From Clostridia bacterium (GTDB lineage Bacteria; Bacillota; Clostridia; TANB77; CAG-508): a DNA stretch of 41,469 nucleotides. Position 1 is the first letter of the stretch. Each line of letters opens with the position of its first letter. A program made the translations under genes and the position numbers. The stretch lies in contig JAFXOY010000048.1 in assembly GCA_017528375.1 (NCBI GenBank), positions 1 through 41,469 of the forward strand, given 5' to 3'. Shown one piece after another: positions 23,940-32,477 of this stretch. The notes under the pieces were generated by a model that was not told the DNA's origin, did not search any database, and was given only the letters and a program-made list of their open reading frames with translations.

Positions 23940-24194
23940 CTACAACTCAAATATATTTGCTTTCAACACCAATCTAGAAATTCTAACCTTATCGCTCAAC
24001 GGAATTTCCCAACGGCTTCCAGCAATTGATCTTTTTATCATATCTTCCTTGGTTGGTTCTCCTACTAGTTTATTTAATTGTTTTTGTAATCCAACTTTAT
24101 TTGTATAAATTGACAATATATTCTCACTATATAAAACATTTATTGTTGTTTCTTCTTCTGATTTTAGTGGCTCTTTGTATATTTTGTTTTTCAT
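23940..24194 (-). CDS. Small hypothetical protein, 84 residues
   Basis: I do not recognise a named family. The protein is soluble, with a Lys/Glu-rich N-terminus, then INVLYSENILSIYTNKVGLQ, a KQLNKLVGEPTKEDM helix and a C-terminal segment SRWEIPLSDKVRISRLVLKA. The composition is natural and the ATG is preceded by a GAGG site. It lies 50 bases after the TrmR-like gene and a terminator follows 80 bases downstream, so it looks like the last gene of that unit. No cysteine, membrane helix or enzyme motif is present. The coding call is fairly good; the function is unknown. Confidence 0.7.
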   Translation of the reverse strand: MKNKIYKEPLKSEEETTINVLYSENILSIYTNKVGLQKQLNKLVGEPTKEDMIKRSIAGSRWEIPLSDKVRISRLVLKANIFEL

Positions 24195-24244
24195 TTAACT
24201 TCCTCTATTCTAATTATCTTAATGTATTTTGTAATATACGTACT

Positions 24245-24832
24245 TTATTTTTTATAGCTAATTGATAAACCATCACCTACTTCTAAAATTTCAGTATCCA
24301 AATTAGCATCTTCATTAACTCTCGCAATATATTCTCTTAGATTTCTAACTGCTGTACGTTGTTTGTGCTTATTATAATCACTCATAACATACCCTTTATA
24401 TAACACATTGTCAGCAATTATAACACCTTTATCATTAAGCATTCGTAAAGCTTGTTCCAAAAAGAATGGATATTTTCCTTTTGCTGCATCTATGAAAACT
24501 ACATCATAATTTCCTTCTAATGTTGGAAGAATTTCAACTGCATCTCCCTCATACAGTTTGATTTTATCTTCTACTCCGACTTTTTTAAAGTTTTCCTTTG
24601 CTTGAGTTATTCTTTCTTCATCTCTTTCAATTGTATCTATTCTACCACCGTCTTGTAAATATTCTGAAAAGCACATTGCTGAATAGCCTACCGCTGCACC
24701 TATTTCCAAGATATTTAGTGGTTTAATTTTTGTTAGTATTCCAGCTATTACTTCTAATGTATCATCCATTATAATTGGAATATGCTCTTCTAATGCTTTT
24801 TTCTTTATTTTCAATAATTCTTCTTTATTCAT
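24245..24832 (-). CDS. trmR: Class I O-methyltransferase, TrmR-like (tRNA ho5U34 methyltransferase)
   Basis: TrmR (YrrM) methylates 5-hydroxyuridine at tRNA position 34 to 5-methoxyuridine with SAM. The 195-residue chain belongs to the metal-dependent methyltransferase family 3. It shows motif I LEIGAAVGYSAM, the acidic ribose-binding DTIERDEER, VVFIDAAKGKYP, the metal-site region VIIADNVLYKG and a C-terminal GDGLSISYK. B. subtilis has this gene beside trhP1/trhP2; here a TrhP-like gene is about 9 kb away. It is placed six bases after an ABC-2 permease gene, so coexpression with the transporter is expected. A catechol-type O-methyltransferase remains an alternative. Confidence 0.82.
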   Translation of the reverse strand: MNKEELLKIKKKALEEHIPIIMDDTLEVIAGILTKIKPLNILEIGAAVGYSAMCFSEYLQDGGRIDTIERDEERITQAKENFKKVGVEDKIKLYEGDAVEILPTLEGNYDVVFIDAAKGKYPFFLEQALRMLNDKGVIIADNVLYKGYVMSDYNKHKQRTAVRNLREYIARVNEDANLDTEILEVGDGLSISYKK

Positions 24833-24838
24833 TTTCTA

Positions 24839-25990
24839 TCATCCTATCTTTCTTTTCTTTGCAGTAGCAATATTTGAAATAATTATAAATACTGCGGCAA
24901 ATCCAAGTAATACGCCCATATTGATCATTAATGGTTTTAATGTTTCAAAATTAAATACTTCCATAGTACTTACAGCATCATTTGTTTTAACATAGTAATA
25001 TGTTGGAAGCGCATGTGCTATTGTCTTTACTGAATCTGGTAAATATTGTGATGGTACAAAAACGCCGCATAAGAAGCTTGAACCTAAAGCTACAACATTT
25101 ACAATTCCTGTAACTGCATTTTTATTTGTTACTACATTTCCTATTAAGAAACTTAGTGCTGTTGCACATATTGTAAATACAAATGAGTTTAGTATAAATA
25201 CTGCTCCATTTTTTGTCATCATTATATTATTTCCAATTAGAATAAAGCTTGCTATTACATATAAGCTCCATACAAAAAATGCATACACACAATTTGATAA
25301 TAATAATTGTCTATTGTGTTTTTTATAATCTGTACTACTAATTACAATTCGCTTATGTACTTTTTGACTATTAAATACTGATAATACTAAACAAATTATA
25401 TAAATTAAACATGCTAAAATTGCATAACTTTCAAAATTATAATAAAATGCTGCTCTATTTAAACCTGTTGTATCTAGTTTTGAAGTTATATTAGCTTCTG
25501 CTTTTTTAGATAATGTTTCATTTACTTTTGCTACTAGTTCGTCTTCTGAAGATATACTTTTTTGATATGTACTTGCAACATTAATATATCTTTTTATTAT
25601 CATTTCAGCATATTCAGCATTATAACTTCCTGTTCTTTTCACTTCTAATTCAGGAGCTTGACCATTCATAAAATCATTATGATAGTTTTCTGGAATATAT
25701 AAAATGTAATCTGCATCTTCGTAAAATAATGCATCATTTCTTGCATCTTCATTGTCTGCAACTGTTGGCGTATCACTGTTTTCTTTAATATATCTTATTA
25801 AGTCTTTAGTTATTCCTACTTCTTCATCTCTGTTTACAATTAATATATCTGGCCTGCTTGCTTCAAAAGTTGCTACATTATTATTTGACTTCATATTAAT
25901 TCCTGCAAAAACTAAAAGTATTACTGTATATAAAATAACTATTCCCTTATTTTTATTTAATATTTTCAAAAATGTTTTAAATACTGTCAT
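24839..25990 (-). CDS. ABC-2 type transporter permease (second subunit)
   Basis: The 383-residue membrane protein has an N-terminal helix (about 15-31) and an extracytoplasmic domain of roughly 150 residues. A block of about five to six helices follows from residue 185 onward, the layout of ABC-2/DrrB-YhgE-like permeases. The conserved GVFVPSQYLPDSVKTIAHAL segment precedes the last helices. Its start overlaps the end of the preceding permease gene by 14 bases. The two permeases and the ATPase at 27158-28096 form one exporter, probably for a drug, peptide or polymer; the substrate is not visible. Confidence 0.88.
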   Translation of the reverse strand: MTVFKTFLKILNKNKGIVILYTVILLVFAGINMKSNNNVATFEASRPDILIVNRDEEVGITKDLIRYIKENSDTPTVADNEDARNDALFYEDADYILYIPENYHNDFMNGQAPELEVKRTGSYNAEYAEMIIKRYINVASTYQKSISSEDELVAKVNETLSKKAEANITSKLDTTGLNRAAFYYNFESYAILACLIYIICLVLSVFNSQKVHKRIVISSTDYKKHNRQLLLSNCVYAFFVWSLYVIASFILIGNNIMMTKNGAVFILNSFVFTICATALSFLIGNVVTNKNAVTGIVNVVALGSSFLCGVFVPSQYLPDSVKTIAHALPTYYYVKTNDAVSTMEVFNFETLKPLMINMGVLLGFAAVFIIISNIATAKKRKIG

Positions 25991-27158
25991 ATTTTTGCCT
26001 CCTTAAACTAAAGATTGAAATTGCTATTAATACAAAAGCAAAAATTAACAAACTTCCGATATTAAAGAAATATCTATTTAATGTATCATAATAGTATAAT
26101 GAGTAATATCCATCTGTTATCATGTTGGCAGGATTTATTAAATTTACAATTGGTACATTCTTATCTATTACATATTTAAGCGTAACTCCCATCATTCCGC
26201 ACAAGAAACACCATAACATTGTAAATGCTATAAGAATCCCTGTTTTAGCATTTTCGCTTGCTTTTACAAGTGATGCAATTGCCACACCTACAGATAAACC
26301 TGCAAAACTTCCTACCATTGCTAATAATATTATTAAACCTATATTATCTCCATAATTTACTTTTAAAGCAAATATTGTATATACAAATAATAAGGCAACT
26401 CCTAATAATTGTGCACAATAACCTGCTAGTAAACTACTTACTAGTAATTTTCCTTTTTTCATTGGTGAAGCTGAAATTCTTTTTCCTTTATTAGACATAT
26501 TAGCTAAATTTTGATCTACTGCAATCATGCCAAAAGCACCACCATATAAGCATGTCATAGCAATTAATGTATAAAATTCAATCATCATATAATCTAAATT
26601 TTTATTTGACACATTTTTTAATTCTACATTTTGTTCTTGTGCTATTTGATATGCTTTTTGAATAATTGCATTCATATCAACATTTTGATTCCCAATCATA
26701 GCTTCTTTGGCCGCTTCTTGTCCAACTATATTAGTAATCATATTACTTTTCTGCGATATTTCTTCAACTACATATTTGAAAATAGTTTGGTTTATTCCAT
26801 TTTGTACAAAGGTCACTTTGGGAGTATCACCTTCTAATTTCATATATCCAACTATTTTATCATCTTTTAATAATTTATCCGCTTCTTCTTCTGAAACATA
26901 TTTTGTATTAAACATCCTGTCTTCATTTGATTCATCACTTAATTCTTTGAAAACCGTTTTATAAGCTTCATTATTTTCAAAGTCTTCGTTCTGAACAATA
27001 GCTATATCTATAACATCAAATTTTTCACTATTTGATATATTTGAAAATGCTAAATTAAATAATGTTGCCATTATTATTGGAAAGGCAAAAGTCCAAAATA
27101 TTAGCATTTTATTTCTAAAGAGAGTTTTTAAAGAATATTTAAAATTATGAATAAACAT
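25977..27158 (-). CDS. ABC-2 type transporter permease (first subunit)
   Basis: This 393-residue permease begins FKYSLKTLFRNKMLIFWTFA, a typical ABC-2 start with one helix. An outer domain (about 35-185) is followed by six C-terminal helices, including FYTLIAMTCLYGGAFGMIAV and the GMMGVTLKYVIDKNVP loop region. It overlaps the ATPase gene by a single base at its start and the second permease by 14 bases at its end, so the three are translationally coupled. It is paralogous in plan to its neighbour at 24839-25990, indicating a heterodimeric membrane part. Confidence 0.88.
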   Translation of the reverse strand: MFIHNFKYSLKTLFRNKMLIFWTFAFPIIMATLFNLAFSNISNSEKFDVIDIAIVQNEDFENNEAYKTVFKELSDESNEDRMFNTKYVSEEEADKLLKDDKIVGYMKLEGDTPKVTFVQNGINQTIFKYVVEEISQKSNMITNIVGQEAAKEAMIGNQNVDMNAIIQKAYQIAQEQNVELKNVSNKNLDYMMIEFYTLIAMTCLYGGAFGMIAVDQNLANMSNKGKRISASPMKKGKLLVSSLLAGYCAQLLGVALLFVYTIFALKVNYGDNIGLIILLAMVGSFAGLSVGVAIASLVKASENAKTGILIAFTMLWCFLCGMMGVTLKYVIDKNVPIVNLINPANMITDGYYSLYYYDTLNRYFFNIGSLLIFAFVLIAISIFSLRRQKYDSI

Positions 27159-28096
27159 TAGTCTCTAAGTTCCTTTCCTGTTAACTCTAAAAATACATCG
27201 TTAAGTGAAGGTCTTTCTGAATATATTTTATTATATTTAATATTTTCTCTCTTTAAATATTCCATCATATTTACTAAATTATTTTTGCCTTCTATATATG
27301 TAACTAATAAAATGTTACCATTATAGCTTACTTCATCAATATTATCTCTTGATTTGATATCATTAATATACTTTTCATCTAAGTTATTTACTTCTACAGT
27401 AACTTTTTCTTCTATTCTGGCTAAATCTTTTAATTCATCAGTTGTTCCTGATGCAAGTACAGTTCCTTTATCTAGAATTATTACTCTATCACATAATATT
27501 TCTACTTCTTCCATATAATGTGTTGTATATACAATTGTTGCTCCATCATCTCTTAGTTTTTTTATTCCATCTAATATGTTATTTCTACTTTGTGGGTCAA
27601 CTGCAACTGTTGGTTCATCTAAGAAAATTAATGTTGGCTTATGTACTATTCCACAAGCTATATTTAATCTACGTAAAAGTCCACCTGATAATTTCTTTGG
27701 GTAAAACTTTTTAAAATCCGCTAATCCAACTAAATCTATTGCATCTTCTACATATTTCTTTCTTGTATTTTTATCTTTTATATATAATCCACAAAAATAA
27801 TCTATATTTTCATATACAGTTAATTCATCAAATACAGAAACATCTTGGAAAACCACACCTATTTTTGATTTTATATCATAACTATTTGGTTTCATTTCTT
27901 TTCCAAATATTTTTATTGACCCTTTATTATATTTTAATAAAGATAAAATACAGTTTATTGTTGTTGATTTTCCACTTCCATTAGGGCCTAATAAGCCTAA
28001 TATTTCTCCTTTATATACATCAAATGACAAATCATCTATCGCCTTTAATTCTTTATATTGCTTAATCAAATTTTTTATTTCAATAACTTTTTCCAT
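27158..28096 (-). CDS. ABC-2 transporter ATP-binding protein
   Basis: The ATPase of the exporter has Walker A GPNGSGKST, Q-loop VVFQDVSVFDELTVYENI, signature LSGGLLRRLNIACGI, Walker B TLIFLDEPTVAVDPQSR and H-loop TTHYMEE. A C-terminal extension of about 85 residues is usual for DrrA/NatA-type ATPases. The frame extends upstream to an ATG at 28112-28114 inside the thioesterase gene. The ATG at 28094-28096 has a GGAAGGAGC site and lies one base after the thioesterase stop, so it is the preferred start, giving 312 residues. Confidence 0.93.
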   Translation of the reverse strand: MEKVIEIKNLIKQYKELKAIDDLSFDVYKGEILGLLGPNGSGKSTTINCILSLLKYNKGSIKIFGKEMKPNSYDIKSKIGVVFQDVSVFDELTVYENIDYFCGLYIKDKNTRKKYVEDAIDLVGLADFKKFYPKKLSGGLLRRLNIACGIVHKPTLIFLDEPTVAVDPQSRNNILDGIKKLRDDGATIVYTTHYMEEVEILCDRVIILDKGTVLASGTTDELKDLARIEEKVTVEVNNLDEKYINDIKSRDNIDEVSYNGNILLVTYIEGKNNLVNMMEYLKRENIKYNKIYSERPSLNDVFLELTGKELRD

Positions 28097-28097
28097 T

Positions 28098-28523
28098 TTA
28101 GCTCCTTCCCTCATTTAACAAATCTTCAAATATCTTATTCACTGTTTCATCTTTTTTCTTCATATTTATTGGTCTTAATTCCCTATTCGTAAAACAATGT
28201 TTTGTCCAAGCCTCTATAACAACCTTTCCTGTTTTCTGCTCAGTAACTTCATAAGATACAGTCATTCTAACTCCATTAAATTCAGTAATTTTTGGCTTAA
28301 TTATAATTGTATCACCACTTGTAACGTGATGTTTATATTTACAATTAACTTCTAAAGTAGGAATAGTATAGCCATTACTTTCTAAAAATTCCATTGAAAT
28401 TCCAAGTTCTTCTAGCCATCTACTTCTTGCTTCTTCTAAAAATCTAATATAATTTGAATGATGTACAACGCCCATCTTATCTGTTTCATAATAGTTTAAC
28501 TTTCTAATATATGTAAAACTCAT
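28098..28523 (-). CDS. Acyl-CoA thioesterase, YbgC/4-hydroxybenzoyl-CoA thioesterase type
   Basis: The 141-residue hotdog-fold protein has the family motif YYETDKMGVVHHSNYIRF with the catalytic Asp15, and EARSRWLEELG on the long helix. Such enzymes hydrolyse short or medium acyl-CoA thioesters. An AGGAGG precedes the ATG, and a possible promoter lies at 28551-28579. It is the first gene of a unit that continues through an ABC-2 exporter to a tRNA methyltransferase; the link between acyl-CoA hydrolysis and the exporter is not evident from sequence. Confidence 0.88.
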   Translation of the reverse strand: MSFTYIRKLNYYETDKMGVVHHSNYIRFLEEARSRWLEELGISMEFLESNGYTIPTLEVNCKYKHHVTSGDTIIIKPKITEFNGVRMTVSYEVTEQKTGKVVIEAWTKHCFTNRELRPINMKKKDETVNKIFEDLLNEGRS

Positions 28524-28550
28524 TTCTTACCTCCTAAAATTCTGTTATTA

Positions 28551-28579
28551 ATAGTAACATATTTTTTTAATTTATTCAA
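28551..28579 (-). promoter_or_regulatory. Possible promoter of the thioesterase-ABC unit
   Basis: TTGAAT (28574-28579), 17 bases and TACTAT (28551-28556) on the minus strand. The region is AT-rich, so chance matches are likely. Confidence 0.45.
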
Positions 28580-28584
28580 ATTAT

Positions 28585-29016
28585 TTATATAAAATCATTA
28601 TTCTTTTCTATATTAACAATTTCGATAATTTCTTGGAATGGAATCTCCCTTTTATCTTCAAATATTATTAGTTGTTTATATTCATCTACTTTTTTAACAT
28701 TTCCTTTTACAGTTACATATTTTCCACCTTGTTTTTTTAAATCTGGAATAAAGTATGTAACTTCAATTTCAGGTTTTAAATTAATTTCTGCTTGTATTTT
28801 CTTAATTTTTTCATTAATAACTAACTTCAAGCCTTCAGCTAATTCTTTTCTTTCATTTGTTAATCTTGCTGTTTCTTTTACTTGATCATCATACCCAGTT
28901 AAAGCTGCAAAAGGTGCAAATTGAGCAGCTCTTATTTCCTTTGACATTGGTGGATGCTTTTTTGAAACATGATGTGGTAAATTTATAATATCATCATATT
29001 CTCCATTATATTTCAT
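28585..29016 (-). CDS. YolD-like family protein
   Basis: YolD-like proteins accompany Gram-positive Y-family polymerases (UvrX/YqjW), and have been likened to UmuD-type partners. The 143 residues show the family hallmarks: DIINLPHHVSKKHPPMS, then RAAQFAPFAALTGYDDQVKETARLT, a coiled basic helix and a beta-rich C-terminus ending in EIVNIEK. It lies 36 bases after the Y-family polymerase and shares its LexA-like-controlled promoter. The role in translesion synthesis is inferred from this pairing. Confidence 0.9.
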   Translation of the reverse strand: MKYNGEYDDIINLPHHVSKKHPPMSKEIRAAQFAPFAALTGYDDQVKETARLTNERKELAEGLKLVINEKIKKIQAEINLKPEIEVTYFIPDLKKQGGKYVTVKGNVKKVDEYKQLIIFEDKREIPFQEIIEIVNIEKNNDFI

Positions 29017-29052
29017 TTATAAACATCTCCCTTCGAATTCCAAGTTTTTATT

Positions 29053-30555
29053 TTAACCTCTGTGACCTCCGATTTGGCCATTTCTTTCAATTGTTGTTCC
29101 ACCCTCTTCTAGGTTCATTCCTTTGATAATTGCATTTTTACCATACTTTTTCTTTATTTCTAACATTGCTTTTTGGATTTCCTTTTCTGCATTTTCTTTT
29201 GCAATTTTCTTATCTAAATCAGCATAATTAGTAAATAAATCAACCTGCTCATAATGTTTTTCATTTTTAGCCTCTTCTTCATTAATAACATTATTTGCAG
29301 TTATATTAATTCTTCTTACCAACAATTTCTTATTAATAATTCTGTCATATAGCTCCATAACAGCATCCATAATTATTTTAGTTGATGATGTTTTATGATC
29401 TATATTAACAGTTCCATGTGCATGTTTTGGAACACTTCTACCATATCTATCTAAAGTAATTTCCCCATCATATTCACTACTTATTTTTTCATTGGATAAA
29501 TTTTCTACATCATAACCAATAGTTAGCACTAACTGACTTGTTACTAATCTTTTTTTCACTAAGTCCAATGTTAGCAATTCAGTCATTTCTTTCACAATAA
29601 GCTTAGTTTTCTCGTAATTATAAGGACAATGTAAAACTTGCCCTGAACTTATACTATTGGTAGTTGGCTTATATTGTTTTACTAATTTTATTGTTGTGGG
29701 TTCCCATCCCCAACTGTGATCTATTAATAATTCAGCATTAACGCCAAATTCTTTATACAATAAATCTTCATTTTCTACTGACATTCTGGCAACATCACCC
29801 ATTGTAAACATTCTGTATTTTTCAAGTCTTTTAGCTATGCCTTTTCCTACTCTCCAAAAATCTGTTATTGGTCTATGACTCCATAAATATTTTCTATATG
29901 TCATTTCGTCCAGACCAGCAATTCTTACACCATTTTCATCTGGTTCAACATGTTTTGCAACAATATCCATTGCAACTTTGCATAAATACATATTAGTTCC
30001 AATTCCAGCTGTTGCCGTTATTCCAGTTGTTTCATAAACATCTTTAATTACATTTGTTACAAGTTCCCTTGCAGTCATTTTATAATATTTCAAATATTTT
30101 GTTACATCACAAAAAATTTCATCAACTGAATATGGATAAATATCTTCTGATGAAAAATATTTTAGATAAATATTATAGATATTTGTACTATATTTCATAT
30201 AATACGCCATTCGCGGTGGTGCAATTATAAAGTCCAACTCTAAATCTGAATTGTTTTTTAATTCTACCGCATCATGCGATTTTCCTACAAATTTATTACC
30301 CGGAGCTCTTCTCAACCTTTCAGTATTTATATTTTTTACCTTTTGTATTACTTCATATAAACGTGCTCTTCCTGGAATTCCATACGCTTTTAAAGAAGGA
30401 CTTACAGCAAGACAAACCGTTTTCTCTGTACGACTACTGTCTGCAACTACTAAATTAGCTTTTAGCGGATCAAGTCCACGCTCCACACATTCAACTGATG
30501 CATAAAAACTTTTTAAGTCAATTGAAATATAAATTTTTTGTTCATTGTCTTCCAT
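29053..30555 (-). CDS. Y-family DNA polymerase (UvrX/UmuC-like)
   Basis: This 500-residue translesion polymerase starts ISIDLKSFYASVECVERGLDP with the first catalytic Asp, and continues with VCLAVSPSLKAYGIPGRARL. The second acidic site is in YPYSVDEIFCDVT, and TAGIGTNMYLCKVAMDI follows. The length and the extended C-terminus match the UvrX/YqjW-type UmuC proteins of Firmicutes more than DinB. It has an AGGAGG site and heads an operon with yolD. A LexA-like box (30610-30623) overlaps its -35, so SOS induction is likely. Mutagenic bypass of lesions is the expected role. Confidence 0.93.
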   Translation of the reverse strand: MEDNEQKIYISIDLKSFYASVECVERGLDPLKANLVVADSSRTEKTVCLAVSPSLKAYGIPGRARLYEVIQKVKNINTERLRRAPGNKFVGKSHDAVELKNNSDLELDFIIAPPRMAYYMKYSTNIYNIYLKYFSSEDIYPYSVDEIFCDVTKYLKYYKMTARELVTNVIKDVYETTGITATAGIGTNMYLCKVAMDIVAKHVEPDENGVRIAGLDEMTYRKYLWSHRPITDFWRVGKGIAKRLEKYRMFTMGDVARMSVENEDLLYKEFGVNAELLIDHSWGWEPTTIKLVKQYKPTTNSISSGQVLHCPYNYEKTKLIVKEMTELLTLDLVKKRLVTSQLVLTIGYDVENLSNEKISSEYDGEITLDRYGRSVPKHAHGTVNIDHKTSSTKIIMDAVMELYDRIINKKLLVRRINITANNVINEEEAKNEKHYEQVDLFTNYADLDKKIAKENAEKEIQKAMLEIKKKYGKNAIIKGMNLEEGGTTIERNGQIGGHRG

Positions 30556-30584
30556 AATATCCTCCTTTCCTAAAATTCAAACTC

Positions 30585-30613
30585 ATTATATCACAACTTT
30601 TTAGCATTGTAAA
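30585..30613 (-). promoter_or_regulatory. SigA-type promoter of the Y-polymerase/yolD operon
   Basis: TTTACA (30608-30613), 17 bases and TATAAT (30585-30590) on the minus strand. Confidence 0.8.
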
Positions 30614-30623
30614 CACTTGTTTG
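30610..30623 (-). promoter_or_regulatory. LexA-like (SOS) box
   Basis: CAAACAAGTGTTTA on the minus strand agrees with the B. subtilis LexA consensus CGAACRNRYGTTYC at 12 of 14 positions (including the N). It overlaps the -35 of the Y-polymerase promoter. Confidence 0.7.
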
Positions 30624-30639
30624 GTTATTGTTTCAAAAA

Positions 30640-30663
30640 AAACAGAGTAGTTTTACTCTGTTT
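30640..30663 (-). terminator. Terminator of the polysaccharide deacetylase gene
   Basis: A 10-bp stem (30640-30649 with 30654-30663) is followed on the minus strand by a run of T. Confidence 0.85.
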
Positions 30664-30677
30664 CTATTTACTCTTTA

Positions 30678-32255
30678 TTAATTATTTGGTCTATGTGTTA
30701 CCATTGGTGTACTTTCTGTAATTCTTTCAAATGTATATCCATTTGCTAAACCATAATCTATTATTCTTGGTAATGCATCTAATAGTTTAGAGTTAGAACT
30801 AAAATCATGCATTAGCACTACATTTGCTTTTGATTTGCTTAATCCACTTATAACATTATTATATACATCATCTGATGTTTTTGCACCACCTGCATCTCCT
30901 GAAGAAACATTCCAATCAAAATACTTATATCCTTTGCTTACAATTAATTTACATAGTCTTGTCATTATACCAGGATTATACTTACTAACCATATTTGAAC
31001 TTCCCCCTGGAAATCTTGTTATCGTTGCATTATAACCTGTTGATGCTTTTATTTTTGCTTGTAACTTTGTTATATTTGACATATACGCATCTTCAGATTG
31101 ATAAATTGTAGCATAATCATGAGAATATCCGTGTATTGCTACGGTATGTCCCTCTGCAAATTCTCTCTTTACTAATTTTTCTCCTTCTGAATTGTAGTTT
31201 AAAATAAAGAATGTTGCTTTTACATTTTTCTGTTTCAAAATATCCAAAACCCTTGGAGTTATATTATTTGAAGGTCCATCATCAAAAGTCAAATAAATAA
31301 CTCCTTTTTTTCCGTTACTTCCATTTTGTGGTTTTACAGTACTAGCTGAAGTTGGTGTATTAGTTTTAGAAGACGTATTTACTTGTTGTGCAATTTCCTT
31401 CTTTTTAACACTGACATTCCTTTGTACTACTGCTTCATTTCCTTTAGAATCTGAAACTTTATATATGATGGCATAACTGCCCTCTTTTGCTGTATCTACA
31501 GAACCTGATATTTCTATTTTTTCCGTCAAATCTCCGTCTATTTCATCTACTGCTTTTGCTCCACTTTCTTCATATTTCTCATTTAAAAAGATAGTCATAT
31601 CTGTATTTCCGTTTAATGTTATAACAGGAGGTACATTATCAATTATTATTACTTTTCTTTCTTTTTTTTCTTCATTACCTGATAAATCCTGAACCTCATA
31701 TATCAAATTATAATCATTTTCATTTACCATCTCTTTTGAAACTATAACTTTTTCAGTTAAATTTCCATCATTTTCATCATATGCCTTATATCCAGGCTCT
31801 TTATATTCTTCTTTATATGATTGCTTAAAGTCTTCTTCACCTTCCAATGTAATAACAGGACTTTTTGTATCAACAATATTTACTTTTGATTTTTTAGCAT
31901 ATGTTCCAAATAAAGTTTGTACTTCAATTTCTACATCATATTCTCCAACTTTATCGTAATCTATATTTCCTTTAATCCTTACATTTTCATTTGTTTTCCT
32001 AAAATGGTAATATACATTAGGTCTATTAATTTTTTCTCCTGATTTAACCTCAATATTCGTTATTTCATCCGTTTTAATTGATGGTCTTTCTAATACAAAA
32101 GTAGTAGTTAAAACAGCTAATAAAACAATAAAACTTACACCTAAAACTTTAAAAAAACCTTTTTTCTTTTTTAGTGCAAGTATTAAACATCCTACAATAC
32201 AGGCTATTGCAAAAGCCCCAATTTCTGACAAATAAATTAAATTACTTATTTCCAT
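30678..32255 (-). CDS. Membrane-anchored polysaccharide deacetylase with Ig-like repeats
   Basis: The 525-residue protein has two N-terminal membrane helices (about 10-28 and 36-55) and then an extracellular region. A beta-rich domain (about 60-130) is followed by two DUF5011-type Ig-like domains at 132-206 and 208-286, each beginning PVITL. A Ser/Thr-rich linker leads to a NodB deacetylase domain from 318. The NodB motifs are TFDDGP (323-328; Asp325 and Asp326), H375-x3-H379 in IHGYSHD, RFPGGSS from Arg414 and LMHDFS near the end. Such enzymes remove acetyl groups from peptidoglycan or other polymers. The metal-binding Asp and both His are intact. It has its own promoter and terminator. Confidence 0.92.
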   Translation of the reverse strand: MEISNLIYLSEIGAFAIACIVGCLILALKKKKGFFKVLGVSFIVLLAVLTTTFVLERPSIKTDEITNIEVKSGEKINRPNVYYHFRKTNENVRIKGNIDYDKVGEYDVEIEVQTLFGTYAKKSKVNIVDTKSPVITLEGEEDFKQSYKEEYKEPGYKAYDENDGNLTEKVIVSKEMVNENDYNLIYEVQDLSGNEEKKERKVIIIDNVPPVITLNGNTDMTIFLNEKYEESGAKAVDEIDGDLTEKIEISGSVDTAKEGSYAIIYKVSDSKGNEAVVQRNVSVKKKEIAQQVNTSSKTNTPTSASTVKPQNGSNGKKGVIYLTFDDGPSNNITPRVLDILKQKNVKATFFILNYNSEGEKLVKREFAEGHTVAIHGYSHDYATIYQSEDAYMSNITKLQAKIKASTGYNATITRFPGGSSNMVSKYNPGIMTRLCKLIVSKGYKYFDWNVSSGDAGGAKTSDDVYNNVISGLSKSKANVVLMHDFSSNSKLLDALPRIIDYGLANGYTFERITESTPMVTHRPNN

Positions 32256-32302
32256 TTTTCCTATGTGCCTTCTTTCGACTTTTTTCGATTGGTTACATAT
32301 TT

Positions 32303-32332
32303 ATTTTACTCCTAGTAAAAAACTTTTGTCAA
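32303..32332 (-). promoter_or_regulatory. Putative promoter of the polysaccharide deacetylase
   Basis: TTGACA (32327-32332), 18 bases and TAAAAT (32303-32308) on the minus strand. Confidence 0.65.
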
Positions 32333-32372
32333 ACAAATTTATAACTAAAAAATATAACGGATGATTTAAGAA

Positions 32373-32438
32373 AAATGACACCTTGGGTAAATACTTGAGA
32401 CGAGCTTTTCGTCTAGTAATTTACCTAAGGTGTCATTT
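32373..32438 (-). terminator. Long imperfect hairpin terminator of nrdDG
   Basis: AAATGACACCTT (32373-32384) pairs with AAGGTGTCATTT (32427-32438). The stem continues inward with a few mismatches down to AGACGA/TCGTCT. On the minus strand TTTTTC follows. Confidence 0.8.
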
Positions 32439-32477
32439 CTTTATAAATATACTTTTGAAGTTTTATCATTAGTTTTT

